Positions 1 to 8,053 of a stretch of 64,000 bases of DNA are shown one piece after another (positions within the stretch are counted from its first letter, which is position 1; each line of letters begins with the position of its first letter). The stretch is from contig CAYVQP010000009.1 in assembly GCA_964452775.1 (NCBI GenBank), positions 23,787-87,786 of the forward strand, in the 5' to 3' direction. The notes beneath the pieces were generated by a model, which made no database searches, was not told the DNA's origin, and worked only from the letters and a program-made list of their open reading frames with translations. Source of the stretch: JACKCB01 sp964452775. Its GTDB lineage: Bacteria; Chloroflexota; Anaerolineae; Promineifilales; Promineifilaceae. Made by a program: the position numbers and the translations under genes.

Positions 1-125
1 TGCTGGTCGCCGGGGACGACTGAGTGCAACCGGCTGCAACCAGTGTCAGAAGCACAATCGTCCACCGGCCGTATCTGCCGGCCCGCTGGAGCCCCCTCAA
101 CCACCCGCGGTTCAGCAAACGCAAA

Positions 126-1652
126 TCAAAAGCCCCCTCGTTCGCGCGCCGTCGCAATGACCTTCTCCACCCTGGCGTTGACTTCCGCTTCCAGAGCTGC
201 TACCTCCTGCTTCCATTGGTGAGCAAGCTGGCTATTGGACAGTGAGCTTCCATTGACCTGCACATTCAGCGAGGCGACCTGTACGGCTGCCCGGGCTATC
301 AGGGCAGCGCTGGCGGCGTCTGTGGCCGCGTTGCGATTGCCGATTGCTGTTATCGTCTCCGCCAGATGGACCACATCCCGGCAAACCCTGGCGACCCGCA
401 ACGGTTCTTTCCCGGCTCGAATTGTTGCCTGTTCAACAGCAGCCGCCCTTTCATCGTCGCTGAGCGACTTGTCCCGATGGACGGCCATCAGGGCATCAAA
501 GGCGGCGGCATCCGCTACGATGGCTGCGCTCAGTTCATCCCTGATTTGTCGCGCTTGAACAATGATCGCCCGCGCTTCCTGATCCACATCGGCATACGCT
601 TTGCGACCGGCGGTCAGGCCGGCCACCATTTCGACGAGCGCTGCACCCAGCGCGCCGGCAAGCGCCGCCACGGATCCGCCGCCGGGTGTGGGGGACTTGC
701 TGGCCACTGCCGCCAGGAAATCGTGTGGGACCACGGCCGCCAGGCCGGCATCAGCATCCGCCGGCTCCGCCAGCTGGTGTTCAAGTATTTGCGACTCCTG
801 AAGATCGTCCAACTGCAAGTACCACTTCGCGGCATCCAGCAGCGCCGCTTGTGGAGTAAGTCCAACCAGCTCAGCCCGCGTAATGAGCGTCCCGTAACGG
901 CCGGCCTCCCGTCTCACTGCTTCCTGCACCCGATGAATGGGCGTCCTGGTGAAGTTCAGCAGGTTCATGCTTACCTGAGCCTGTCCCTCCACCTCAAAGC
1001 CCAGGGCCTGCACATTCTCCAGGCCGCCGCTGATGGTGCGCACGGCGCGGGCCACCTTGTTAGCGACGTCCACGTCGGCCGTGTTGAGGTAAAGGTTGTA
1101 GGCGATGAGGAATGGGCGTGCTCCGACCACCGTAGCCCCTGCCGGATTAGCTTGCGCAGGACCAAAATCCGGCTTGCGTTCCGGCTTAACGGCTACTTCC
1201 TCGCGCCATAGCTCGTACTGTCCCTTACGGATGTCGCTCAGCTTCACCCGCTCCGGCCTGGTCGCCGCCTCCGCATACAGGTAGACGGGAAGGTTTAGCT
1301 CCTCGCCTACGCGCTGTCCCACGCGCCGGGCAAGCTGGACGCACTCCTGCATGGTAACACCTTTCACCGGCACAAACGGGCATACGTCCGTCGCTCCGAT
1401 GCGGGGATGTTCGCCCGTGTGCTCATCCAGGTTGATTAACTGCGCGGCCAGCCGGATGGCCCGAAAGGCAGCCTCCTCGACCGCCTCAACGCTGCCTACG
1501 AAGGTGATCACCGTGCGATTGTGGTCGGCGTCTGGGCTGACGCTCAAAACGCGCGCACCGCGAACCTGGCGAATCGCTTCCGCAATTGCGTTGTAAACTT
1601 CCGGGCGACGACCGTCGCTAAAGTTCGGAACACATTCCACGATTTGTTGCAT
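126..1652 (-). CDS. Glutamate formiminotransferase / formimidoyl-THF cyclodeaminase fusion
   Basis: Two folate enzymes of histidine degradation are fused in 508 residues. The N-terminal ~295 residues begin with the family motif VECVPNFSDGR and form the formiminotransferase, which moves the formimino group from formiminoglutamate to tetrahydrofolate. From about residue 310, after an Ala/Asp-rich linker, comes a cyclodeaminase domain with a TPGGGSVAALAG motif. This order matches animal FTCD. The ATG at 1652 follows an AGGAG ribosome site on the minus strand, so an upstream in-frame extension is rejected. It lies 109 bases downstream of sppA on the same strand. A TATAAT-like box at 1695-1700 could give it its own promoter. 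No other hut genes are in view. The domain assignment is firm; use in histidine catabolism is inferred. Confidence 0.93.
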   Translation of the reverse strand: MQQIVECVPNFSDGRRPEVYNAIAEAIRQVRGARVLSVSPDADHNRTVITFVGSVEAVEEAAFRAIRLAAQLINLDEHTGEHPRIGATDVCPFVPVKGVTMQECVQLARRVGQRVGEELNLPVYLYAEAATRPERVKLSDIRKGQYELWREEVAVKPERKPDFGPAQANPAGATVVGARPFLIAYNLYLNTADVDVANKVARAVRTISGGLENVQALGFEVEGQAQVSMNLLNFTRTPIHRVQEAVRREAGRYGTLITRAELVGLTPQAALLDAAKWYLQLDDLQESQILEHQLAEPADADAGLAAVVPHDFLAAVASKSPTPGGGSVAALAGALGAALVEMVAGLTAGRKAYADVDQEARAIIVQARQIRDELSAAIVADAAAFDALMAVHRDKSLSDDERAAAVEQATIRAGKEPLRVARVCRDVVHLAETITAIGNRNAATDAASAALIARAAVQVASLNVQVNGSSLSNSQLAHQWKQEVAALEAEVNARVEKVIATARERGGF

Positions 1653-1761
1653 GCACTCTGCTCCTGTTGTGATGTGGCGGAAGGCCAACGGGCGATTATA
1701 GCTGGTTGCGCGGGCGGCGACAGAGCGGCGGCGGCGAACGCAGCCAACACTTACGCGCTGC

Positions 1762-3537
1762 TTAACCCCGATTCCATCGAATGAGAAAGGGCAGCAGCGT
1801 CATTGGCTGGCTGTTCCAGGCCGTCAGCTGCTCCCTGGCCAACCAATTCAGCCATGCCGCCGGCCCGTCGAGTGGCTGAGGCAGGAGATAGCCGGATCCG
1901 CGCGGGTAGAGATTCACGGTTGGAATCTTGCCTATTTCCGCGGACATTTCTGCCAACTCGGCAGCCCGCGCAATGGCGTCAATGAAATCGCCCCGGCTGT
2001 CAACAAGCCCACGTTCCTGCGCTTGCCGGCCCGTCCAGACCCGGCCGAGGCAAATCTCATCCAGGTTTTCCAACGGCAAATTTCTCCCTTCAGACACAAT
2101 CTGCTTGAATCTGTCGTAGCTCTCCATAATGCCATTGAAGATGATTGCTCGTTCACCTTCGGTAAGGGTCCCGCTGTCGCTGTAGAGGCCGGCGTGTGCG
2201 CCGCGACTAAGCGCCGCGCGGTTCACGTACATCCGTTCGTACAGGCCATCCGTATTGAACCGGCCACTGACCACGCCGACTGAGCCGGTGAGGGTGGCCG
2301 ACTGGGCCATGATGTGCCGGGCGGGCGCGCTCACATAATACCCGCCGGAAGCGGCGACGTTGCCCATATAGACCAGCACCGGCTTCTTGAGGGACAACCT
2401 GTGCACTTGCCGCCAGATGAGATCGGAGGCCAGTGCCAGGCCGCCGGGAGATTCAACATGCAAGATCAGCGCGCCGAGGCCGGAGATTCGCTCTGCCTGG
2501 CGCAGCTGGCGAATCAAGGTGTTGGCCCCGGCTGTCGCCCCACCTAGAAAGGGAATGGGCAGGTCAACGGGCGACCGGCGGCTGCTGCCGGAAGCTATTG
2601 CTCCCTCCAGGGTTATCACGCCAATGAATTTGCCGGCGGCCGGGCCGACCGTCTCGTACAACTGGCGGTGCACTTGTTGCCAGGTAGCCAGCCGGGCATG
2701 CTTTTTCTTGCTGTCTGCCGGCGCCAGCAATTTTGCTAACTCATCTTCATACGCCACATGGTCCAACAGCCCCAGTTCGGCAGCTTTCGCCGCCGGATAA
2801 GGCGCACCGTCAATGAGCGCCTTTACTTCTGCCTGGTTCTTGCCCCGTCCGGCCGCCATCTCGTGGGTAAGTTGATCGTAGGTGTCCTCCAGCAACCATT
2901 CCAATTGCTCGCGATGCTCCGCCGTAAGCTCCGCCTGCCCAACCAGGTTGCCGGCGGTCTTGTACGGTGATATTTGAAAGACATCAACGGCGACGCCAAG
3001 TTGGGCCAACGCATCCTTCAGGAAGAGGACCTCAGTGCGAAGGCCAAGCACGTCAAAGGTGGCTGCCGGCGGGGCGATAATTGTGTCTGCCGCGGTGGCA
3101 ATGAAGTAATGCGCCAGGTTCAATACCGGCGAATAGACAACTACTGTCTTTCCGGCATCGCGTAGCCGGCTGATAGATCGGCGCAGATTTTGCAGCGTGG
3201 CAAGTCCGGTTGATAGCCCGGTCAGGTGGATAACCAGCCCCTTCACGCGCTTGTCGCCCGCAATGCGCAGAAAGCGTTCATTGATCGTTTGCATGCTCAA
3301 GGGAGGGGGTGGATAGGGTAGAAAGCGCTGGACATAAGGACGCGGCGGCGCATCACGCTCCGGCAAGGGGCCGCCGATATGCATCACGATATAGTCTACT
3401 CGCCTTCGTTGAAAGCGCCGGACGAGGTTCCGGACGCCGGCCATCGCGCCGGCGCGTATGCGTCTCAGCCGGCGCTCCAGGCGCATCGGCGCCCGCGCCA
3501 GGGCGATCAGGCGAGATGTCCGCTGTTTCTCATTCAT
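1762..3537 (-). CDS. sppA: Signal peptide peptidase SppA, long (67K-type) S49 protease
   Basis: This is a 591-residue serine protease of family S49 with two tandem S49 domains, like E. coli SppA. It degrades cleaved signal peptides at the membrane. The likely catalytic Lys is K193 (in YKTAGN) and the nucleophile S397 (in AASGGYY), matching the Lys/Ser dyad spacing of E. coli SppA. Unlike that enzyme, the N-terminus shows no clear transmembrane helix: residues 1-46 are Arg-rich and probably amphipathic, so attachment may be peripheral. The ATG at 3537 is preferred because GAGAGG lies about 9 bases before it; an in-frame start 18 bases upstream has no such site. A promoter sits at 3573-3601. 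Confidence 0.92.
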   Translation of the reverse strand: MNEKQRTSRLIALARAPMRLERRLRRIRAGAMAGVRNLVRRFQRRRVDYIVMHIGGPLPERDAPPRPYVQRFLPYPPPPLSMQTINERFLRIAGDKRVKGLVIHLTGLSTGLATLQNLRRSISRLRDAGKTVVVYSPVLNLAHYFIATAADTIIAPPAATFDVLGLRTEVLFLKDALAQLGVAVDVFQISPYKTAGNLVGQAELTAEHREQLEWLLEDTYDQLTHEMAAGRGKNQAEVKALIDGAPYPAAKAAELGLLDHVAYEDELAKLLAPADSKKKHARLATWQQVHRQLYETVGPAAGKFIGVITLEGAIASGSSRRSPVDLPIPFLGGATAGANTLIRQLRQAERISGLGALILHVESPGGLALASDLIWRQVHRLSLKKPVLVYMGNVAASGGYYVSAPARHIMAQSATLTGSVGVVSGRFNTDGLYERMYVNRAALSRGAHAGLYSDSGTLTEGERAIIFNGIMESYDRFKQIVSEGRNLPLENLDEICLGRVWTGRQAQERGLVDSRGDFIDAIARAAELAEMSAEIGKIPTVNLYPRGSGYLLPQPLDGPAAWLNWLAREQLTAWNSQPMTLLPFLIRWNRG

Positions 3538-3572
3538 GCGAGTGCAACCTCTCAAATCTCATTCGGCCCGAT

Positions 3573-3601
3573 ATGATAGGCGGTTGCGATAAGCGTAGCA
3601 A
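3573..3601 (-). promoter_or_regulatory. Promoter for sppA
   Basis: On the minus strand TTGCTA (3596-3601) is followed after exactly 17 bases by TATCAT (3573-3578), a plausible sigma-70-type promoter about 36 bases before the sppA start. Confidence 0.5.
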
Positions 3602-3686
3602 GTGAACCGATGGGCTACGTGAAGCAGAAGCGCTTCCAGCGCCGGCAGGGTAAATGTGCGGTAGGGCTGCCCCGGCCCAACTACAC

Positions 3687-3715
3687 TTGAGAGTAAGCTC
3701 TGACTCTGTTACAAT
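3687..3715 (+). promoter_or_regulatory. Promoter for the TPP riboswitch-thiN-thiB transcript
   Basis: TTGAGA (3687-3692) and TACAAT (3710-3715) are separated by 17 bases. Transcription would start near 3722, about 16 bases before the riboswitch helix P1. Confidence 0.55.
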
Positions 3716-3737
3716 TCAACTGCTTTACAATTGAGCG

Positions 3738-3829
3738 CACAGGGAGCTGGGACCAAACCCGGCTGAGAGGGCAGCGATTGGGCTGCCGACCTGCGAACCT
3801 GATCCGGATAATGCCGGCGGAGGGATGTG
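3738..3829 (+). promoter_or_regulatory. TPP (THI-box) riboswitch
   Basis: The conserved thi-box elements are present in order: a CTGAGAGGG segment near 3763, then AACCTGATCCGGATAATGCC near 3796-3815, then GGCGGAGGGA. These are the thiamine-pyrophosphate-binding core. CACA at 3738-3741 can pair with TGTG at 3826-3829 as helix P1. It is followed by an intrinsic terminator and then thiN and thiB, so TPP binding presumably ends transcription early. Recognition is by motif; no covariance search was run. Confidence 0.93.
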
Positions 3830-3847
3830 AACGAACCATTCATTCTC

Positions 3848-3876
3848 AGCCACCCGAATTCGGGTGGCTTTTTCTG
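3848..3876 (+). terminator. Riboswitch-associated intrinsic terminator
   Basis: A perfect 22-base palindrome at 3848-3869 (arms AGCCACCCGAA and TTCGGGTGGCT) is followed by a run of five T. It lies between the TPP aptamer and thiN and is the expected expression platform. An apparent in-frame start for thiN at 3864 lies inside this hairpin and is not used. Confidence 0.85.
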
Positions 3877-3923
3877 TTTCTACCGGCGGTAACGCACTGG
3901 CTGAGCAAGGACCTGGTTTGACA

Positions 3924-4568
3924 ATGATCCTGATCGTGGCAAACGGAAATATCGAGCCGGGAGAGTGGTGGCGAGATCACTTGCGGCAAGCTAACGCGGT
4001 CATTGCTGCGGACGGCGGCTTGCGCCACCTGTTGTCTCTTGGCGTCCTGCCGGACCTTGTTATTGGCGATCTCGATTCCCTGTCTCCCGAAGAGCTGGCC
4101 CGGCTCGAAGGCGCGGGAACAAGGGTGTTGAGATACCCGGCGGAGAAAGATGAGACGGATCTCGAGCTGGCCCTCATTCACGCCGCCAGGATGGTTGATG
4201 AGGAAGTTTGGGTCCTGGGCGCGCTTGGCGGTCGGCTGGATCAAACGCTGGGCAATATCTTGCTTTTGGCCCATCCGGCCCTCTCAAGATCGCGCGTCTG
4301 CCTGCTCACCCAATATCAGCGGGCGTGGCTGGTCACCGGCGAAGAGACAGTTCACGGTAGCGCCGGCGACCGCATCTCGCTGATCCCGTTGGGCGGCGAC
4401 GCGCAAATTGCCTTCACCACGAACTTGCGTTGGGAACTTTCAGACGAACACCTCTTATTCGGGCCGGCGCGTGGTCTCAGCAACATAATGACCGCCGATA
4501 AGGCAACTATTAGTGTGCGGAGTGGACAGGTGTTGTGCGTGCACACAGATCGGGAGTGGCGGCGCTAG
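3924..4568 (+). CDS. thiN: Thiamine pyrophosphokinase
   Basis: This 214-residue enzyme transfers pyrophosphate from ATP to thiamine, making TPP for the cell. The family motifs are present: AADGGLRHL near residue 30, GDLDSLSPEE with metal-binding acidic residues near residue 50, KDETDLELAL near residue 75, and GALGGRLDQTLGN near residue 95. The ATG at 3924 is chosen because the upstream alternative at 3864 is inside the terminator hairpin; AAGGA lies about 10 bases before 3924. It sits under the TPP riboswitch, so the product of the pathway is predicted to repress it. thiB follows 53 bases downstream, probably in the same transcript. Together they form a thiamine salvage unit. Confidence 0.92.
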   Translation: MILIVANGNIEPGEWWRDHLRQANAVIAADGGLRHLLSLGVLPDLVIGDLDSLSPEELARLEGAGTRVLRYPAEKDETDLELALIHAARMVDEEVWVLGALGGRLDQTLGNILLLAHPALSRSRVCLLTQYQRAWLVTGEETVHGSAGDRISLIPLGGDAQIAFTTNLRWELSDEHLLFGPARGLSNIMTADKATISVRSGQVLCVHTDREWRR

Positions 4569-4621
4569 GCGGCGTTTCTGTGCTTGCGGCCGATTCGCCG
4601 GTCCGAAGGGAAGAACAAGTC

Positions 4622-5668
4622 ATGTCGAGATTATTGATGGTCACGTTGATGATGGTCATGTTGACCGCCTGCGGCGGCGCCCAGCCCGAACCAGAAGAGA
4701 TCACCCTGATGACGCACGATAGCTTTGACGTCAGCGAGGAAGTCATTGCAGCGTTCGAAGAAGCGGAAGGGGTGACGGTCACTATCTTGCCCTCCGGTGA
4801 CGCCGGCACCGCTCTTAATCAGGCAATCCTGGCCAGGGAAAACCCGTTGGCCGATGTATTTTACGGGGTAGACAACGCCTTTATGGGCCGGGCGCTCAGC
4901 GAGGATCTCTTCATCCCTTACGATTCGCCGCTGCTGGACAAGATTCCGGACGCGCTAGAGTTGGACGCAACCCATCGTCTGCTACCGGCTGATTACGGGG
5001 ACGTTTGCCTGAACTATGACCGGGACTATTTCGCCCGAAGTGACTTGCCGCTGCCACAGTCGCTGGCCGATCTGACCGGTCCGGCCTACAAGAGCCTGCT
5101 GGTTGTGGAGAATCCGGCTACCTCCAGCCCTGGATTGGCCTTTCTGTTGGCGACGGTGGCCGAGTTTGGCGTCGAGGGCGACTACACCTACTTGGACTTC
5201 TGGCGCGACCTGCGCGCTAACGATGTGCTGGTGACCAACGACTGGAACGACGCTTACTATGGTCAGTTCAGCGTGGCGGGGGACGGTAACCGGCCGCTGG
5301 TTGTGTCGTACGCGACCAGCCCGCCGGCAGAGATGATCTTCGCCGACCCGCCGCTGGACAGTCCGCCCAGCAGCAGTATCACCGCGCCGGGTACCTGTTT
5401 CCGGCAGATAGAGTTCGTTGGCATATTGGACGGCGCCCGCGATGAGGAACTGGCCCGCAACTTGGTAGACTTTCTGTTGAGCCGGCAGTTTCAGGAGGAC
5501 TTGCCGCTGCGCATGTTCGTCTTCCCGGCCAATGAGAACGCAGCGCTGCCGGATGTGTTCATCCAGTGGGTGACTTTGCCGGAGGATCCGGCCGCCATTT
5601 CGCCGGAGGAGATTGATGCCAATCGGGATGAGTGGATAGAGGCCTGGACGGAGGTGGTGCTGCGCTGA
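4622..5668 (+). CDS. thiB: Thiamine ABC transporter substrate-binding lipoprotein, ThiB-like
   Basis: This is a 348-residue extracellular binding protein. The start at 4622 follows GGGAAGAAC and gives a short signal peptide ending in the lipobox LTAC, with lipidated Cys17. The mature N-terminus, with ITLMTHDSFDVSEEV and later ADVFYGVDNAFM, is typical of ThiB/TbpA thiamine-binding proteins. Being downstream of a TPP riboswitch and thiN supports thiamine or a phosphate ester as ligand. No ThiP permease or ThiQ ATPase gene follows; the next gene is rlmN on the other strand. The membrane partners must be encoded elsewhere or shared. Confidence 0.85.
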   Translation: MSRLLMVTLMMVMLTACGGAQPEPEEITLMTHDSFDVSEEVIAAFEEAEGVTVTILPSGDAGTALNQAILARENPLADVFYGVDNAFMGRALSEDLFIPYDSPLLDKIPDALELDATHRLLPADYGDVCLNYDRDYFARSDLPLPQSLADLTGPAYKSLLVVENPATSSPGLAFLLATVAEFGVEGDYTYLDFWRDLRANDVLVTNDWNDAYYGQFSVAGDGNRPLVVSYATSPPAEMIFADPPLDSPPSSSITAPGTCFRQIEFVGILDGARDEELARNLVDFLLSRQFQEDLPLRMFVFPANENAALPDVFIQWVTLPEDPAAISPEEIDANRDEWIEAWTEVVLR

Positions 5669-5693
5669 AGCTCTACCGCGCAGGAATCCCCGG

Positions 5694-6770
5694 TTATGCC
5701 GGCTGAGCAAGCTGTCCCTGGCGCGCGTGAAGCTGGCCGCAGCCGGCGTCAATGTCCAGGCCGCGTCGTTGGCGCACCGTGCTCGGAAGCCCGTACTGGC
5801 GCAAAACCTCTTGAAACGCGGCAATCGCCGGGGAACCGCTGGGGAATCCCGAGAATGCGCCGGTGGGGTTAAGCGGAATGAGGTTCACATGCGCGTCCAG
5901 CCCTTGCAACAGGCTGCCCAACGCGCTCGCCTGGGCGAGTGTGTCGTTTTCCCCCTCAATTAGGGCCCACTCAATGAAGATGCGCCGGTTGAAATGACGG
6001 CAATATTCCCGGCAGGCTTCAATCAGATCCGCCAGCGGCCAACGCCGGCTTATGGGTACCAAGCGGGAGCGCTCTTCATCGGTAGCCCCGTGTAGGCTAA
6101 CTGCCAGGTTGACCGGCCGGTTCTCGGCCACGAGGCGCCGGATTGCCGCCGGCAGGCCTACCGTACTCACCGTCAGATGACGTGGGGCAAATGCCAATCC
6201 TCTATCGTCTGTCAGAATGTCCAGAGCGTCCATGGTGGCCCGAAAGTTGTGCAGCGGCTCGCCCATGCCCATGAAGACGATGTTGCGGATGTCACGGGTA
6301 GGCTGACCCAGTCTGGTCATGGCCGCCGGCGATTTCAGCCTATGCAGCAGGAACAACACCTGTCCCACGATCTCGCCGGCCGAGAGATGCCGGGTGAAGC
6401 CACTCTGTCCGGTAGCACAAAAGACGCAACCCATCGCACAGCCGACCTGACTGCTGATACAGACCGAATAACGGTCACGGTAAGGCATTAGCACCGTCTC
6501 CACGCTCTGCCCATCAACCAGTTGTAGCAGGAACTTCTGTGTGCCGTCCTCGCTCAGTTGGGCCGCAACCAGGCGAGGCAGCTCCAAACAGTACTCCTCC
6601 AGGAGATGGGCGCGCAGGGCGGGACGTAGCCCCGTGATTTGTGACAGATCTTCGACACGCTGCCGGTACAACCCGCTCCAGAGTAGGCCGGCATAATGTT
6701 CAGAGTGTCCCCAGCCGGCGAGGAGCGGACGGAGAGCGTCATAAGGTAGCTCGTACAGATTCTTCCGCAT
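5694..6770 (-). CDS. rlmN: 23S rRNA (adenine-2503-C2) methyltransferase RlmN
   Basis: This 358-residue radical-SAM enzyme methylates C2 of A2503 in 23S rRNA, and A37 in some tRNAs. The radical-SAM cluster ligands C111, C115 and C118 are in GCAMGCVFCATG, and the second catalytic cysteine C344 is in DIDAGCGQL near the C-terminus. Motifs MGMGEP and FIEWALIEGEND are characteristic. Length and Cys spacing match E. coli RlmN. It is convergent with thiB and lies downstream of the sufT terminator on the same strand, so it is probably transcribed separately. I saw no strong promoter of its own. Confidence 0.96.
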   Translation of the reverse strand: MRKNLYELPYDALRPLLAGWGHSEHYAGLLWSGLYRQRVEDLSQITGLRPALRAHLLEEYCLELPRLVAAQLSEDGTQKFLLQLVDGQSVETVLMPYRDRYSVCISSQVGCAMGCVFCATGQSGFTRHLSAGEIVGQVLFLLHRLKSPAAMTRLGQPTRDIRNIVFMGMGEPLHNFRATMDALDILTDDRGLAFAPRHLTVSTVGLPAAIRRLVAENRPVNLAVSLHGATDEERSRLVPISRRWPLADLIEACREYCRHFNRRIFIEWALIEGENDTLAQASALGSLLQGLDAHVNLIPLNPTGAFSGFPSGSPAIAAFQEVLRQYGLPSTVRQRRGLDIDAGCGQLHARQGQLAQPA

Positions 6771-6793
6771 CGCTCGATACTTTACGTGATCCA

Positions 6794-6824
6794 GAAAAAA
6801 AAGAGACCCTCGCCGGAGGGTCTC
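6794..6824 (-). terminator. Intrinsic terminator of the sufR-sufT unit
   Basis: A perfect 9-bp stem (GAGACCCTC at 6803-6811, GAGGGTCTC at 6816-6824) with a 4-base loop is followed on the minus strand by eight or nine U (A-run 6794-6802). It lies 25 bases after the sufT-like stop codon. Confidence 0.9.
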
Positions 6825-6848
6825 ACATGCTACTGGTCAATGCGGCGT

Positions 6849-7154
6849 TTAGAACAGGCCCCAGTCGCCGCCGGCGCCGTCTTCCATCATGGACGGGTCC
6901 CACAGTTCCGTGCCGAGTTCGACATGGGCGGAACCACCGATGGCGCGGCCAGCGACCATGCGTACCTGGTCGATCATTGCTGGCCCATATGGGCAGAATG
7001 GGGTGGTCAGGATCATGATGATACGTAGAGAGTTCTTCTCTTCGTCTACATCTACATTGCGGATCAGGCCGAGCTCGACCACGTTCAGGCCGATTTCGGG
7101 ATCGATGACTTCGCGCAGCGCTTCAAGTACTTCTTCTTCTTTGGTAGCCAGCAT
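6849..7154 (-). CDS. sufT: SufT-like DUF59/MIP18-family Fe-S assembly protein
   Basis: This is a small 101-residue protein of the DUF59 (MIP18/PaaD/SufT) family, which helps deliver or mature Fe-S clusters. It shows the core motif DPEIGLNVVELGLI at residues 18-31 and the conserved cysteine C54 in TTPFCPYG. The ATG at 7154 has GAGGT about 9 bases upstream; longer in-frame readings run through the end of sufR and are rejected. It follows sufR on the same strand by 65 bases and ends at a strong terminator. Its position beside the suf operon supports a role in Fe-S biogenesis. The C-terminal tail, rich in Asp/Met/Gly, is less conserved. Confidence 0.85.
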   Translation of the reverse strand: MLATKEEEVLEALREVIDPEIGLNVVELGLIRNVDVDEEKNSLRIIMILTTPFCPYGPAMIDQVRMVAGRAIGGSAHVELGTELWDPSMMEDGAGGDWGLF

Positions 7155-7219
7155 TTCTTGGACCTCGATGTTTGAAACAATGATACAGAATCTTACTTCG
7201 ACCGGCGCTCTCGGCGGGT

Positions 7220-7891
7220 TTAGTTGGCCGAAGTCAACTGTGTTTGTAGTTTGCCGGCGGGTAAGGGGATCGAAAACTCGCAGCATTGGTCGCCGTTCAA
7301 CATGCAACTGTGCTGGCGGACCTCGGTCTGGAGTACAGAAAGGATCAAGCGGGTATCCAACGTGCATACCTCGCTGTGACTCTTGCCGACGGATATATAT
7401 GGGCAGCTATATTCGACGAAGCGGTAGCCGGTATCGGAGACTTCCCAACGCGCCAGATAGCCCTCTTCCTCCAGAAGCTTTACCAGAAAGTCTAGCTTCT
7501 CCTCAAACGACAGGCGTGAAAAGGTCGCCTGATTGTCGCGGACGATGCCCTCTACGACGCCGTTGAACAGCTCCAGCACCACCTCTTGTGGAAAGCGCTC
7601 CTTTACTTCGTCGAGCAGCCGGCTGCTCAGCCTGACGTACCGCTTGGGGAACAGCTCGTCGCCCTTTTCGCTGAGGCTATACACGTAGTAGGGCCGGCCC
7701 ACCTTGCGGCGCACGCTTTCGGTCTCTAACAACCCTTCGGCCTGCAGCGAATTCAGGTGATGGCGAACAGTTACCGGAGAGACCCTGGCTTCCTCGGCCA
7801 ACTCCTCGACCGTCGCCTGGTTGCGGGCCTTAATGGTCTGTAGAATGACCTCGCGGGTGCTCTTCTTAGCCTTGTCGGATATCGGTTTCAC
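7220..7891 (-). CDS. sufR: SufR-like Fe-S-binding transcriptional repressor of the suf operon
   Basis: This 223-residue regulator has an N-terminal winged helix-turn-helix (residues about 12-75, ATVEELAEEARVSPVTVRHH) like DeoR/ArsR-type factors. Its C-terminal half carries Cys163, Cys176, Cys196, Cys203 and Cys204. In SufR proteins such cysteines bind an Fe-S cluster that senses cellular Fe-S status. It is transcribed divergently from sufC, the classical SufR arrangement, and very probably represses both directions. The start is GTG at 7891; a nearby ATG at 7910 is out of frame. A near-perfect sigma-70 promoter lies at 7922-7950. Target sites were not tested; the inverted repeat at 7959-7984 is the best candidate. 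Confidence 0.87.
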   Translation of the reverse strand: MKPISDKAKKSTREVILQTIKARNQATVEELAEEARVSPVTVRHHLNSLQAEGLLETESVRRKVGRPYYVYSLSEKGDELFPKRYVRLSSRLLDEVKERFPQEVVLELFNGVVEGIVRDNQATFSRLSFEEKLDFLVKLLEEEGYLARWEVSDTGYRFVEYSCPYISVGKSHSEVCTLDTRLILSVLQTEVRQHSCMLNGDQCCEFSIPLPAGKLQTQLTSAN

Positions 7892-7921
7892 GATTACAAT
7901 TTCCCGGCATTAATCAGGGGG

Positions 7922-7950
7922 ATTATAGCATGCTGCCCTGCCACTGTCAA
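7922..7950 (-). promoter_or_regulatory. Consensus promoter for sufR-sufT
   Basis: On the minus strand TTGACA (7945-7950), exactly 17 bases, then TATAAT (7922-7927): a full match to the sigma-70 consensus. The start of transcription would be near 7915, about 24 bases before the GTG. Confidence 0.88.
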
Positions 7951-7958
7951 TTTTCACT

Positions 7959-7984
7959 ATTTTTATCATTGTTATTATAAAAAT
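7959..7984. promoter_or_regulatory. Inverted repeat between suf promoters, candidate SufR operator
   Basis: ATTTTTAT (7959-7966) and ATAAAAAT (7977-7984) form a perfect 8-bp inverted repeat with a 10-base spacer. It lies between the two divergent -35 boxes, 2 bases from the sufC -35 box and 8 bases from the sufR -35 box. Its position suits a repressor acting on both promoters. It does not resemble the cyanobacterial SufR site as I know it, so identity is inferred from position alone. Confidence 0.5.
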
Positions 7985-7986
7985 TA

Positions 7987-8015
7987 TTGACGCTGCCTGG
8001 GGGCTATGGTATACT
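7987..8015 (+). promoter_or_regulatory. Promoter of the sufCBD operon
   Basis: TTGACG (7987-7992), 17 bases, TATACT (8010-8015). Transcription would begin near 8022, leaving a short leader with AGGAG before the sufC ATG at 8054. Confidence 0.85.
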
Positions 8016-8053
8016 CGCAGCGGTACGATAGCTAAACAGGAGTTCAAGATTCA

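Noticed and set aside
1..23. Open frame ending LVAGDD at a TGA (3-23), possibly the end of an upstream gene
   Set aside because: Only six codons are visible; too little to call a gene. The 125 bases before the formiminotransferase stop hold nothing else I recognise.
3846..4274. 142-codon minus-strand frame over thiN
   Set aside because: It is antisense to thiN, which shows clear thiamine pyrophosphokinase motifs.
6889..7566. 225-codon plus-strand frame across sufT/sufR
   Set aside because: Antisense to two genes with recognised domains; no ribosome site or homology seen.
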